From Melanopsichium pennsylvanicum (lineage: Eukaryota; Basidiomycota; Ustilaginomycetes; Ustilaginales), in NCBI GenBank assembly GCA_900208305.1, contig OAPG01000021.1, positions 124,001 through 188,000 of the forward strand: a stretch of 64,000 nucleotides of DNA, written 5' to 3'. Shown here piece by piece: positions 10,735 to 21,566 of this stretch. Positions within the stretch are counted from its first letter, which is position 1; each line of letters starts with the position of its first letter. The notes under the pieces were generated by a model, which ran no database searches, was not told where the DNA came from, and was given only the letters and a program-made list of their open reading frames with translations. A program made the translations under genes and the position numbers.

Positions 10735-10886
10735 TACATGTAAATTATTATACTACCGCTCTACTGTATGCGAAGAAAAGTGATCCACTGACTGCGCACA
10801 GGGAAATCAGTATACAGAGCGTGTCCAACACCTTTTTTTTTTTTTGGACAAACACAAACAGCTGCCAAAGAATGGTGGGCGTACCG

Positions 10887-10923
10887 TACAGTAAATCTAA
10901 TTTTATAAATCTAATTTACTGTA
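10887..10923. promoter_or_regulatory. Inverted pair of TACAGTAAAT motifs
   Basis: TACAGTAAAT (10887-10896) faces its exact reverse complement ATTTACTGTA (10914-10923) across a 17-base AT-rich spacer. With the outer G/C the arms extend to 11 bases. Such a palindrome suits a dimeric DNA-binding protein or a cruciform. It lies between NUP192 and the peptidase gene. Confidence 0.45.
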
Positions 10924-11781
10924 CATACAATTTGTGATCGGGTCCACTGTTGCTTGTTGGCGAATCGGGTTAGGGCCATCGAGCCGATCTGTCAAATGCG
11001 GTTCACCGGAACGAAAAGGCTGTGAAGTGGACAAATTAGAGAGAAACTGTATTATTAATACGAATTTGACAGATGGCGAAACCGAACCTGCACTGTGGAG
11101 TTTGGCAAGCCAAGCACAATTTGAGGTTCAAAGCTGTCCACCCTATTTTCTTCACAACACCACTGCAACGGATATGTGGTCACATTTGCACGGGCTTACA
11201 GCAAATCTAGTTAACCCTCTGTGTGATCAAGTGCCGCATGATCGTGCCGTCCAACACACCGATACCGATCAGCGTAGCTGAGCTGGCCAAGCGAGAGACA
11301 GGCAGGCTCCGATGGCTTGAAAAGAAAAAGTAGATGGAAGCGCACGGCACTGCACTGTACTTGACTTATTGAAGAAATGTATGCTCCTTGGATGCTTGCT
11401 TGACTGGATGCAGGGTTCGTCGTCATCTACAGATAACAAAGGTATGCGTATGCAAACCGCGCGCTTAGTACTAGTTGGGCTCTCTCGGCTGACCCAGGCG
11501 CGCTCCTCCGTGACTGCCTTAATTAGGAGTACATTACATGTGAATCGCTCTTACCGACACACGGTTCAATTACCGGATTCAATTTGGCTCTCCACTTGAG
11601 CCCACGATAGTCAGCCAGACAAAAGACACACACGCATGGTGTGACTCCTGGCTTCACACCACTCTCTCTCATTTTCTCTCTCCCTCTTTCTCTTTCTCTG
11701 TCCCTATGCCCCACTCTCTCTAAATAGCCTCGCTTGAGCCCTGGCTGTGATCCACTTGCTCAACCGACTCGTCTGATATTG

Positions 11782-11791
11782 TACAGTAAAT
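11782..11791 (+). promoter_or_regulatory. TACAGTAAAT motif upstream of the peptidase gene
   Basis: Exact TACAGTAAAT about 380 bases upstream of the fungalysin start, immediately before the pyrimidine-rich leader. Confidence 0.35.
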
Positions 11792-12172
11792 TAACACAAA
11801 GATAGACCCTCTCTCTCTGTGCAACAGCTGCACCAGCCACACCCGCAGGACCCTGATCCTGTTCAACCGACCAAAATCAATCAATCTGTCTCTTGCGAGG
11901 CCACGCTCATTACTTATCTCTTCACCATCACAATTGTCAGCACTAGCCCCATCAAGACCACACTTACACTACACTCTACTCTATTCTTCTCTCCACGACC
12001 CTCATCTCTCTACGCTACGACCTTTAGATACATATATAGATACAGCAGCTCTCTCCCACGTATGCTTCGTATCATTTGCGCATACCTCACATTCGTCCAT
12101 TGATAGCGAGTTGACGAGCTACACTTTGAACACTCTTTTCTTGTCCAACCATAAATCTTGGCTCTCCTCGCG

Positions 12173-15078
12173 ATGGCGCGCTCTGCCAACCAAGGTCACA
12201 AGCGCCTCTTTGCGCTCATCGCCCTTCTGCCCTTTTGGCTTAGCTTTGCTTCGCTTGCTGCCTCTCCTCTGGCCACTGCACATCTCGTAGATGCCACCCT
12301 TCCTCGTCCCTCGGACCCTTCCCGCAAGTCGCTGGCTTGGGGGCCCGAGCACAATCACAAGGTCTTTGCTGACCTCGAGTCCGCCAACAATGTCGCTCCC
12401 TTCCGTCGTGGTCTTGACTCCACTCGCAAGAACGCATATGCAGCTGCCATCCACTATGTAAACGCAGAACATGGCCCCAAGACTCCTAACTCTGCAGCCA
12501 CGCGTCTTGCCAAGCATCTCCTCGGTTACAATGCTCAGGGCCTCGGTCCTTCCGGTCACGATTTCTACATCCGCCCCGACTCCTACACTGACCCTTCCAG
12601 TGGCATCTCGCACTACTTTGTCCGTCAACTCGTCAATGGTCTCGAGGTCGCTGACGGTGATCTCAACATCAACATTTCGCCTCAAGGCAACATCCTTTCC
12701 TTCGGCTCCACACTCTTCGTCGGTCAGGCCCCCGCTCCTTTCACCAACCAGGGCGTTGCTGTTGCCCACGCAACTTCGGAGAACCACATCTCGCAGCGAT
12801 GCGACACGCTCCGCTCTGAACTCGAGCTTGCTCTCTTCCCCCACTCCTCTTCAGCTCAGTACGCTGACATCGCCGGTGTTGCCTTGAGCAACACGAACGA
12901 GGCATTCGCTCGAGGTGGAGTTCACCAATTTGTCTTCGAGTCCAACGATGCTGCACCTGAGCGCCCCACTCACCGTGCCGAGATTGATGCCAAGAACCTT
13001 TTGCCCCTCCAGGAGGAACTTCATGAGCTCTGCGGCGTCCCCAGTGATGACCCCCTCCTCCAGGGTGCAGATCTCTCCTCCCGTCTTGCTGGCTCCCTTT
13101 CCCATCTGCGTGCCAAGCGTGATCTTCACGGCCCTGAGTCCATCATTGACCCTCGTCTGGCGCTCGTGTACTTCTTACGTCAAGCGACTCCCGATGAGGG
13201 TCTTGCTGCTCGTCTCTCGGATTCACGTGCTGCTGAGAGTGAGGCTGCCCAGATTGTCACCACCTTTGAACACAAGCTCCAGCCTCACGCTGGCAAAACC
13301 GACTCGGGTGCTCAGGCCTCTCACACTCAGATCGAGTACCTTCACAACGTCCCCACTGCCAAAGGCCCGGTTCCTGCCCAGCTCGCCTACGTCCAGACCG
13401 AGGCGGAAGGTCTCAACTTGGTCTGGAAATTTCAGATTCCCCTCGAAGACAATGCCTACGAGGCCTACGCTGACGCACACCGCCCTGGCAGCATCAGCAC
13501 CGTGGTCGACTGGGTGCACAGCATGCCTCGACCTCGATCCAAGGCTGCTGCCAGAGCCAACATCCCTTCGTTAGGTCGGCCCGATTTTGGCAACCGCAAG
13601 ATTCCCGAGCTCGGCCGTCCGGACTTCTCCACCCACCCCTTCTTTTCGAAGCCCAAGAAGAGTGACCCTTCTCCGGCCCCATTGAGCCACGAGCCCATAT
13701 ACCGCGTCTTCAAATGGGGTCTCAACGACCCTACTGAAGGCCGACGCTCCGACGAAAAGGGTGAACGCTACGAAGAAGCTTCTCCCGTTGGTTGGCATAC
13801 TGTGCCCGGCAAGCACTCGCCCTTCTCGTTGCTCGGCGAGGACGATGCTCGCTCGCTCGTGGCAAACAACACCGTCTACTATGACACGCGTGGCAACAAC
13901 GTCTTTGCCCAGGCCGATCCTTCGGGCAATGGCGAGTGGAAGTCGACCTCCATCAAGCGACCCAAGGGTCGTATGAGCCAGGACGGCTCCACCGACATGA
14001 TGTTCAATTACCCTTATAAGTGGCGCAAGTCGGAGAAGAAACAGACTGAGCTGCCTCCCGCTGACTATGTTGCCGCTGCCACTGTTCAGCTCTTTGTTAC
14101 CATCAACGAGTACCACGACTTGCTGTACGCCTATGGTTTCGATGAAGCTTCGGGCAACTTCCAGGAGCACAACTTTGGTCGTGGTGGCGAGGCCAACGAC
14201 GGTGTCATTGCTTTCGCTCAGGACGGTGCCGGAACCGACAATGCCGACTTTATGACCCCGCCTGACGGGCAGCGCGGCAGGATGCGGATGTATGTGTGGG
14301 ATCAGTCGACTCCCTTCCGCGATGGCGACTTTGAAGCTGGCATTGTAATTCACGAGTACAGTCACGGTCTGTCGACTCGTCTCACCGGCGGCCCCGCCAA
14401 CAGTGGTTGTCTCGGTTGGGGTGAATCTGGTGGCATGGGTGAGGGCTGGGGTGATGCGCTCGCATCCATCATTCGCCGCACCGCTGCTGCACCTCATGAG
14501 TGGCCTATGGGCTCGTGGGCCTCAAATCGCGCCAAGGGCATCCGAAATTACCCTTACTCGACCAACAAGACAATCAACCCCGAGACTTACTCTTACCTGG
14601 ACCACGCCGGCTACTGGGGGTACACGCTATCGGCGAGGTGTGGGCTACGATGCTCAACGAGGTTGAGGAGGCTCTTGTGCTCGAGCACGGCTTCACCTCG
14701 AAGCTGTTTCCTCCTGCGACCAACGCCACTGCTGACGAGCACGCGGCCTTCTTCCTGACCGATGACGAGCTTGCTTCGCTCGGCGAACACCGAGTGAGCA
14801 AGCGACGAGTTCCTCGCCACGGCAACTCGCTGCTCGTGCAGATCATTTTGGACGGTATGAAGCTTCAGCCTTGCCGACCCAGCTTCTTCGACGCTCGCGA
14901 CGCTATAGTGCAGGCTGACAAGCACCTGACTGGCGGTCAGAACAAGTGCATTCTCTGGAAGGCGTTTGCCAAGCGTGGTCTGGGTACCGATGCTAGCGTG
15001 ATCGGACGCACTCCTTGGGGTGGAGGAAAGCGCTCGGACGGCTATGCTGTTCCCAACGAGTGCAAGTCGAGCCAATGA
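12173..15078 (+). CDS. Fungalysin (M36) metallopeptidase, frameshifted
   Basis: Secreted zinc metallopeptidase. From ATG 12173 there is a signal peptide (KRLFALIALLPFWLSFASLA), a long fungalysin/thermolysin propeptide, then the catalytic domain with the zinc motif HEYSH (H727, H731) and GESGGMGEGWGDA, which carries the third zinc ligand. The frame breaks at 14616-14620: the conserved GYWGVHAIGEVWA is reached only if the run of five G gains one base. In the deposited frame the protein runs on to 14758 with unrelated residues. In the shifted frame the family C-terminus (DGMKLQPCRPSFFDARDAI, NKCILWKAFAKRGLG) is intact to the stop at 15078, giving about 968 residues overall. No intron explains the shift. 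Everything else is intact, so a sequencing error in the G run or a very recent inactivation is likely. The family digests extracellular protein. Confidence 0.85.
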
Positions 15079-15411
15079 TGGCTCTTGCATCTTGCCGGTC
15101 GCAGTTTTCAAACACTGACCGCCAAATCTCAAGCATCCTTGTTCATACCATGTTACGCATCTTGTTCCATCGCCACCGTCGCCAGTCCTGATATACGCAT
15201 ATAGCTCCAGATCGTTGAGTTTCGCAATCTCGTTTTCTACTGTCACATACACGCGTGTGCTGTTTTTGTGCAGATAGACAAAGTAGCACCTCGCTGTGCT
15301 GCTGATTCCACGAAATTGTGTTGGATGGATTTGAACTTTTGTCTCTGAAATTCAGAAAACATTTTTTTTTCCTTAGATTTAAAAGCTGCTCTAGCGCTGC
15401 AGCCCTCACGG

Positions 15412-15421
15412 TACAGTAAAT
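15412..15421 (+). promoter_or_regulatory. TACAGTAAAT motif
   Basis: Exact motif extended to TACAGTAAATTTACGG, very like the copy at 454. It lies between the peptidase and the membrane-protein gene. Confidence 0.35.
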
Positions 15422-15660
15422 TTACGGTTCAAGTGTCTCGATCTGCGCGCTTCTCCTCTCGCTAACTTATATCGGTTCGCGTGCAAATGTACTGCAGCAG
15501 CAGCACCAAACAGCCAAGCAGCCAAGCAGCCAAGCAAACTGCCGCTTTGCAGAGCCCCCAACGCCACTTTATCCGTCTGCATTATTCTTGACCTCATCAC
15601 GGCACACAAACGCTCTCTCCAGATATCCGCCATATGCCTATGCAACTACAGAAAAAGTAC

Positions 15661-15700
15661 TGTACTGTACTGTACTGTACTGTACTGTACTGTACTGTAC
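15661..15700. repeat. (TGTAC)8 pentanucleotide array
   Basis: Eight perfect TGTAC units in a row. The array contains overlapping GTAC and TACTGTA palindromes and runs directly into the next motif pair. Confidence 0.9.
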
Positions 15701-15724
15701 TGTAAATTTACATTATTTACTGTA
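15698..15724. promoter_or_regulatory. TACTGTAAAT / ATTTACTGTA pair
   Basis: TACTGTAAAT (15698-15707) is followed seven bases later by ATTTACTGTA (15715-15724), about 320 bases upstream of the membrane-protein start. The preceding (TGTAC)8 array looks like an expansion of this motif's TACTGTA core. Confidence 0.4.
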
Positions 15725-16042
15725 CTCTTCACCTGGGGTTGGCAACGCTCATCTTCTCATCCTCCTTTTCGCCTTCGACTTAGACAGTCTCCGCATCCTC
15801 ACAATCATCCTATTCTATTCGATCGTCCATCCTCATTTGCGCTCTTGCGCGGTCATACCACACTCGTCGTATTCTCCGGTGCCACCTCTCTGGTTGACAT
15901 CATCAAGCTTTTCACCTTCGAGCGCCGCTGATTAGCACCACAAGACCTCGACCGTGCACAAGCTGTTGACGCGAATTAGCCTCCGATCTCACATCCATTC
16001 ACTGTTCCCTCACTTCTGCACATCGCTCAGATCTCGACACTT

Positions 16043-17812
16043 ATGAATGCAACCTGGCGGAACACGGCGACCTGGTCATCCTCGACCACCGCCGTGACGC
16101 CCGCAACCACCAGCTATCCTGTCGATACCACCACTCACCAATCATCTTTCTCCTCCAATCGTACAGCAGCATTGAGGAATACCGACACGAATACCACTGC
16201 TACAGCAACGCAGGCAGTCGTTATGGCCAGCTCAACAACCACAGTTACTCCCGATGTCGTCGCCAATCCGTGGAACACTTCCCTGCTCTGGTCCAGCGGC
16301 ATCATTGACAATCGCGATCCTCGCTCCAACTTCTGGCCCTCTGAAAATTGGAGCAATACCACCGTACCCGCCAACGTCAACACCTCACCCATCGACTACT
16401 ATTACTCCTCAACACAAGCCGGCGACTCTGTCAATTTCTACTTTACGGGTCACGGTCTCTCGGTTCTCGACTTCCGTGGACCTCTGAGAGGAAAATACAA
16501 CGTCACAATTGACGATCAAGTCTCTGTCATCATCGATGCGTATTCCCAGACCGACGATCTCGCAAATGCTTCGGGTAACACGTTGCCTTCCGTCATCTGG
16601 ACCTCCGACACTCTCGAGGAAGCAACCCATTCCGTCGTCATGAGCAACCTCAACAACATCTCGGACATGCATTTCTGGGGTGTGGTCATCAACCCCAACA
16701 ACTACAAGGCAGGCAGCTCTTTCATGCCCTCCAAGTCCTCCAATACAAAATTAATCATCATCGCTTCCACCGTCACCGCCGTAGTCATGGTCGGCATGTT
16801 CATTCTCGTCGGATCCATCGTCTACTATTGCAAGCTCGTTCGACCTCGAAGACGAATGCAGGCAAACATCGATTCGGAGCGCAAGCAGCCTTTGCTCTCT
16901 AGCTCTTCTGCAACCACCAATACTTCGAGCAGGACACCGAGAAACTCTTCGTCGGCATTGCGGCTCAACATGAATTTCCTTTCCAGCCACGGCGATCTCG
17001 GTAGAGTGCCAAGCAGGGTCACTGCAACTACGAATGAATCGCAATATTGGCTCCGACCTGAAACCGAGATGGCCCAGGTCACCAATACCAGCCAATCGAC
17101 TAGGACGCCTGCCCTGTTCCAGGAAGTGCGGCTCGGCTCGCCAACTCACTCTGTATTGTCGTCGCCAATTGATTCCACTCCTGTAAGCGAGATGGATCCC
17201 ACATCCACCGCCTGCTCAATCGTCGAGCCTCTCTCGCCTCAATCTCCAACTAGCCACGGCTACGCAACTGCACATATGCCAACTGATCACTTTGGTGTCT
17301 CGGAGGGCCGACCCGCCCCTGCACCTTGCGACAACACTCGATCGCGCTCTCTCCTCTCCCATCAGCACTCTCATTCGCTGCAGCTGGACACCGCCGTCAA
17401 CAGTCCGTCCACAATTGCTGGAAGCAGCAGCCAATTACATCACAGTCGAGTGGCTTCCACACCAGATGCCGACCCGTTCCAAGACCCCGTATACCCTTTC
17501 ATGTCCACTACCACCAGTCTCGCCCGAAACGGTTCTCGTCGCCCTCTACCCACACCACCTGCGCCAACGACTCCAGTCAGCCCCCTCGCAACCTTGTCAC
17601 CCTCTAGTACAGCAAACGATTCCTCGACACAAACGGGCTCCAATCGAAGTGGAAGCACAAATGGAACGAGCATAAATACCAATCGACAGTATCGCGTCGA
17701 GCAAGACGCCTGTTCCCTACACCTGTCAGAGGATGGTCTTTTTGACGACCATACGGGCGAGACGCTGCTGCCTCCTCCGTACTCTCCCAGAGATGCCGGC
17801 AGACACTTTTGA
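16043..17812 (+). CDS. Single-pass membrane protein, Ser/Thr-rich
   Basis: Single-exon protein of 589 residues of unknown function. An Asn/Ser/Thr-rich N-terminal half has many N-glycosylation sequons and a compact region around residues 100-220 (DSVNFYFTGHGLSVLDFRGP, then KYNVTIDDQ) resembling a carbohydrate-binding-like beta-sandwich often seen in basidiomycete membrane proteins. One hydrophobic segment at about 237-262 is followed by a basic stop-transfer cluster KLVRPRRR, so the N-terminus should be extracellular. The roughly 320-residue cytoplasmic tail is Ser/Pro/Thr-rich and ends with a PPPYSPRD motif. I see no classical cleaved signal peptide. The layout fits a cell-wall or surface sensor; this is inference. 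Confidence 0.8.
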   Translation: MNATWRNTATWSSSTTAVTPATTSYPVDTTTHQSSFSSNRTAALRNTDTNTTATATQAVVMASSTTTVTPDVVANPWNTSLLWSSGIIDNRDPRSNFWPSENWSNTTVPANVNTSPIDYYYSSTQAGDSVNFYFTGHGLSVLDFRGPLRGKYNVTIDDQVSVIIDAYSQTDDLANASGNTLPSVIWTSDTLEEATHSVVMSNLNNISDMHFWGVVINPNNYKAGSSFMPSKSSNTKLIIIASTVTAVVMVGMFILVGSIVYYCKLVRPRRRMQANIDSERKQPLLSSSSATTNTSSRTPRNSSSALRLNMNFLSSHGDLGRVPSRVTATTNESQYWLRPETEMAQVTNTSQSTRTPALFQEVRLGSPTHSVLSSPIDSTPVSEMDPTSTACSIVEPLSPQSPTSHGYATAHMPTDHFGVSEGRPAPAPCDNTRSRSLLSHQHSHSLQLDTAVNSPSTIAGSSSQLHHSRVASTPDADPFQDPVYPFMSTTTSLARNGSRRPLPTPPAPTTPVSPLATLSPSSTANDSSTQTGSNRSGSTNGTSINTNRQYRVEQDACSLHLSEDGLFDDHTGETLLPPPYSPRDAGRHF

Positions 17813-17959
17813 TGTATGAATCTCGCAACTTTATGTATTTATAGCAAGGGTATCCTCGGCCTCCTCAGGAGGTGAACACCGGAATTTGAACAGATCTTCA
17901 GCTCGCAGCCTCACGGGAGGACTTGGTATGATTCGCATGAGAGCGAGCAAGCTAATGTA

Positions 17960-18200
17960 ACTACTGTACCACCGTTGCGCCTGCCTAATGCAGCATTTCT
18001 TCCATTCTGCCGGACAGAGACTAGGCACAACAGCTATTAGGTTCTTGAGCATGTACAGTCAAGCAGTCAATGCCATCACGTGTCAATCAGGATGAGAGGC
18101 GATCTTGCTTGTTGAGTTGCAAAAGTTGAAAAAACACAGGAAAAAGCAGGCAGCCAATCCGGTATATTTTTTGCCTCTTTCTTTGCCATGGCACCTGCTG
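17960..18200. mobile_element. Degenerate relative of the element at 39396-39863
   Basis: Sequence here (CCTGCCTAATGCAGCATTTC onward) aligns by eye with the left part of the inverted-repeat element near ORC1 (CCCGCCAAATGCAGTATTCC onward), including a shared track of GAAAAA and TTTTTTG runs. The right end is lost where the CpG-empty block begins. Confidence 0.4.
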
Positions 18201-19490
18201 GCTGCAGGGGTGGCCACCTAACAGACTTTTTTACATCAAGAGAGTCTGTACCATGTTCTTGAACCCATTGTTCACTTTCCATGGGGATAGTGTTGGAAAC
18301 ATTAATAAGATATCTACCACAAGCAATGAGCAAGTTGCCCACCATTTGCAATGGAGTACCACATGCTCTCTTGCAAGCATGCACACACAAGCACATTGTT
18401 ATGCATGTGGGGTCTGAGCACCAATTGGGTCCAGTGTGTGTTGGTGTGAGCAGAGCAATGGCCACAGGCAGAAAAACCGGGTTGGTGATCTGGTACATTG
18501 TCAGCAGGCTTGGCAAGGTTGTTTGTACAAATGGTCTGATATTTCTTCCTACTGGGATGGAGAAGATCAAACACAATCAACAAACTAAGACAAGAATGAT
18601 GACCAGTACACTATGTTCTTCCACCAGCATGGCAGGTTGTACCATAGTGCCCACCACCTGGTTGCTAGCAGCAGCACAACAGGCTTGTTTGCCAATTGCG
18701 GCCCAATGCCTTTAGAGTGTTGAGTGTGTGGCACAACACACATGAGTCCATTTCCCCTCCAGATATGATACCTTTCAACTCCAATTGAGTGCACTATACA
18801 CCTTGGGCCTGGGCACAAAGCACATAGGCCCAGACCCAACACTTGTTGAGGATCTGATTGGCAAGCACTTACCCAAGGTGTGGTAGTCCAGAATTGGTGG
18901 CAAGAGGGTCAATCACAAGGATGTGGTAATTGACATCTGCTGACCATTGTCCAAACTTGCAAGCAAGCTTGCACTACTCAGCCAGCTGAGGCTGATAGCT
19001 TGCCTGCAATGGAGAAAGCATGCTACAACAACAACAGAACATAGCATGGTATAGGGCACAAAGACTGAGGTAGATCATACATCTTGGTGCCATTGCGCAT
19101 AAATAGTCACACCCATGTAGATAGTCATGTGGTTGTGTCTTCCTCATTGGAGAACCAAACACACTCAACAACTGTCAGCACCTCTACTGACACTACAGCA
19201 CCTCCACTGTAGGCAGAACCTCAACTGCAGCAACAGAATATCCACCAGCACCTTATCATCATTGAAAACAGCTTAAGAGATCTCAACCAACACTTGCATC
19301 AAGAGCACTTGGGCAGTGTGAAGGTCTTACAATAATTGTGGTGGGCTGTATTGTCTTTGAACAGAGTGTCCACAACAAGCATTTGGCTTGCTAACATCTT
19401 ATGCAATTTATATCTGAACTCTGTATAACCACCACTCTCAATGGGCTTCAAAGGAAAACAGGATAGGACAGCCAGCTGTCACGGGAGTGG
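18181..19490. repeat. CpG-depleted repeat block
   Basis: About 1.3 kb with only four or so CpG dinucleotides, rich in TG and CA. Long open stretches exist on both strands (for example 18076-18576 minus) but show no recognisable domain. Open frames are expected where stop codons have simply not arisen, so I do not call a gene. The right part carries LTR-like module A. Confidence 0.7.
19132..19345. repeat. LTR-like module, copy A (mutated)
   Basis: Shares ordered words with copies B and C: CTACAGCACCTCCACTGTAG, GGCAGAACCTCAACTGCAG and, at 19287-19309, a 23-base stretch starting CCAACACTTGCATCAAGAGC that is identical in copy C at 21888-21910. Where C has CG, copy A has TG or CA. Confidence 0.65.
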
Positions 19491-19511
19491 GTCCCAAGGA
19501 AGAGGTCTGCG

Positions 19512-19707
19512 CAGACCAGAGATGTTGAATCGGCTGAGATCCGGTGGGAGAGCATGTCTCGACGGATCTCAGGGAGATCTGGTGGATATTGGTGGGCTCA
19601 TGGGATTTAAGGTTAGTGCAGAACCGAGAAGTTGAATTGGACAAAATCCGGTGAGAGAGCAGGTCTCAATGGATCTCACGGAAATTTGGCGAGTGGCAGT
19701 GACTCGC
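19512..19707. repeat. Two diverged ~107-bp direct repeats
   Basis: The stretch from 19521 (GATGTTGAATCGGCTGAGAT) recurs from 19628 (GAAGTTGAATTGGACAAAAT), continuing with matching ATCCGGTGRGAGAGCA and GGATCTCA words. It is part of a CpG-normal LTR-like insertion. Confidence 0.55.
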
Positions 19708-20079
19708 CGGATATCAAAGGTATCGATGGCAAGGGGAGCATCTGCGACGGCGGCGACCAACGCCAGCCAGAACAACACGTGGGCCGACCGACGCCCAGGG
19801 GGCAATGGAGAGAGAGCACGCGGGCGTGCTCGGAAGCACCCTGCCAAAGGACTAGGGGCAGTCTTATCGTGCGGGGGTCCAAGCTCGACGCACGCAGGTT
19901 GTACAGTACCGATGGACCTCGCACACAATACATATATATAAATACTCTGTTCCCCGCTATCGGATGAGCAGAAGATCATCCACTCTATCTTATATCTCAG
20001 TCACACATAGTTATCAGTACGTAGTACTTATCATACTCTTCACACGTCGCACATTGCAATACCATTTATTGCGATCCAT

Positions 20080-20330
20080 ATAGTCTGTGTCCCCGTCGGT
20101 GAACGGAGAACAACGTATAGACGTCGTCGACACCTCAATCGACGCTGTAGCACCTCAACTACAGGCGGAACCTCAACCGCGGGCCTGGCACCACAACCAG
20201 TCCCTCATATCTCCACCGGCAACGACGGCTGAGGTCTAACCCAGCCACCAGCAGTATCCCGTCGACGTCGTGACACTCACGTTGACCGAGTACCCCGTCC
20301 GAGCTTGCCGCGTTACCTCTGTACGGAGTG
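20080..20330. repeat. LTR-like module, copy B (CpG-rich)
   Basis: GTAGCACCTCAACTACAGGC and GGAACCTCAACCGCGG match copies A and C. Upstream lies an AT-rich TATATATAAATA at about 19933. Downstream TTACCTCTGTACGGAGTG matches TTACCTCTGAACGGAGTG of copy C. It looks like the promoter-to-R/U5 part of a retroelement LTR. Confidence 0.55.
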
Positions 20331-20520
20331 TCACCAGCGGTCAGCCGATATCCGTCGAGAGATCGCCACTTGCGGGATTCTCTTCGATATCCGTTGAGGC
20401 CAAGCTTAACCGCCGGAACTCACTGAAATCCGGCGAGCCGCGTTTTCTCACGGGAATTTGGATCTCTGGCACGCGACCGCTGACACCAGCCTCATCAGAT
20501 CTTGACAAAATACTCAGGTT

Positions 20521-21040
20521 TGGTATGCAGGTCCCTGACAACACCACTACCACCATACTAGGTGTTTGTGAGCTCAATCTTACTCACAATGATGGTGACA
20601 TGCAGTGTTGGATGTGATCATACAAGGTACTCAGGCTAGCAATAGACAATTTAACTGAATTAAGAGTCTCACAAGTTCTACAGAATCATGCATTCTACAG
20701 AAATCATGTTCAATGATATTGACTTAATGTAGATCCATGTGTTGCAAGAATCCATGTGTGGCAAGAGTTTTTTTTCATACACCATTGTCATACTATAGTA
20801 TCTCTTGCCACACTATGCCATCAATAAAGTCTGAAAACACACAAAAAATTGCAGTAGGAGTGTGTCAAGACAGCTGTATTACATATGAAAGTGTGTGTGA
20901 TGGCCAAACATCATTGTATCAATGTGGAACAGGTGGAAATGATGCCAAGTTGCTTGGACCTGGCAACAAAGGATCAAGTTGTGTACTTGGCATTGTTTGA
21001 ATTTGAGTAACTGGTACAGGAGGTGCTGGAGGGGGTGTGT
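20521..21040. repeat. CpG-depleted repeat block
   Basis: About 520 bases without a CpG until 21043, flanked on both sides by CpG-rich LTR-like sequence. No recognisable coding content. Confidence 0.65.
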
Positions 21041-21267
21041 TACCGGAGGTGGATTTCAAACCCGGTGAAACACTGTGTTCTATCGGGTTTCAGTTTGACG
21101 TCTGCTAGAACACGTGGTTTCATCCGATATCAGTGCGATGCCCGCTGGACGCAGGTATCAACCAGCAGAGGAAACACAGGGCACTAAGGATGACACAAGG
21201 CCTCCGTCTGGTACAGGAGGCCTGATGGAAGGGTGCAACATGATGTAGGACCGTCCGCTGTGTGTGT

Positions 21268-21479
21268 CATGGTTGCTGACAGCCAGCACTGGTTAGCACG
21301 GGGCCCAAGCTCAAGGGCGACATGGTTGCTGGCAGTTGGTATTGTTTAACACGGGGCCCAAGCTCGTGGTTGTCATAGTTGAGGGCAGTTGGCATTGTTT
21401 AACACAGGGCCCAAGCTCGTGGTTGTCATAGTTGATGACAGTCGGCATTGATTAGCACGGGGCCCAAGCTCGCGGACAC
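21268..21479. repeat. Four tandem 53-bp repeats
   Basis: Units begin at 21268, 21321, 21374 and 21427, each with CATRGTTG at the start and GGGCCCAAGCTC near the end. They differ by a few substitutions. The array lies upstream of a TATA box, where LTR U3 enhancers are often found. Confidence 0.9.
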
Positions 21480-21558
21480 GTCGAAACTCTGGTGGCCATT
21501 GATACTCTGGTGTACCAGGGTCATAGCGGACAAAGGGGAGCCCCTGGAGGGCCATAGG

Positions 21559-21566
21559 TATATAAG
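21559..21566 (+). promoter_or_regulatory. Probable LTR TATA box
   Basis: TATATAAG lies 80 bases after the 53-bp array and about 140 bases before the conserved R/U5-like module. This is the expected order in a retroelement LTR. Confidence 0.4.

Larger units (their letters stand above)
10577..12172. other. Divergent promoter region NUP192/peptidase
   Basis: About 1.6 kb without a supportable gene. It holds a T11 run near 10834, several TACAGTAAA-type motifs (separate entries) and a long pyrimidine-rich tract near 11650-11740 and 11940-12060. Such tracts are common in fungal promoters and 5' leaders and fit a leader for the peptidase gene. Confidence 0.6.
15079..16042. other. Intergenic with repeat array and promoter
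   Basis: About 960 bases. It contains the peptidase 3' end, a TACAGTAAATTTAC element, a (TGTAC)8 array and a C/T-rich leader before the next gene. I see no supportable ORF. Confidence 0.6.

Noticed and set aside
12119..12844. 241-codon minus-strand frame opposite the fungalysin
   Set aside because: Antisense shadow of a strongly conserved coding region; no domain.
15310..15420. TGGATTTGAAC motif suggesting a reverse-strand tRNA
   Set aside because: T-stem and acceptor pairing fail and an A9 tract sits inside the would-be tRNA; at best a decayed fragment.
15588..15935. 115-codon frame before the membrane-protein gene
   Set aside because: Runs through the TGTAC array and a C/T-rich leader; composition is not coding-like.
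18076..18715. Overlapping 140-165-codon frames on both strands
   Set aside because: They lie largely in a CpG-depleted block, have no recognisable domain and are probably mutated repeat sequence.
21268..21479. Four regular 53-bp repeats as a possible CRISPR array
   Set aside because: Units are contiguous without unique spacers, and this is a eukaryotic genome; it is a simple tandem repeat.
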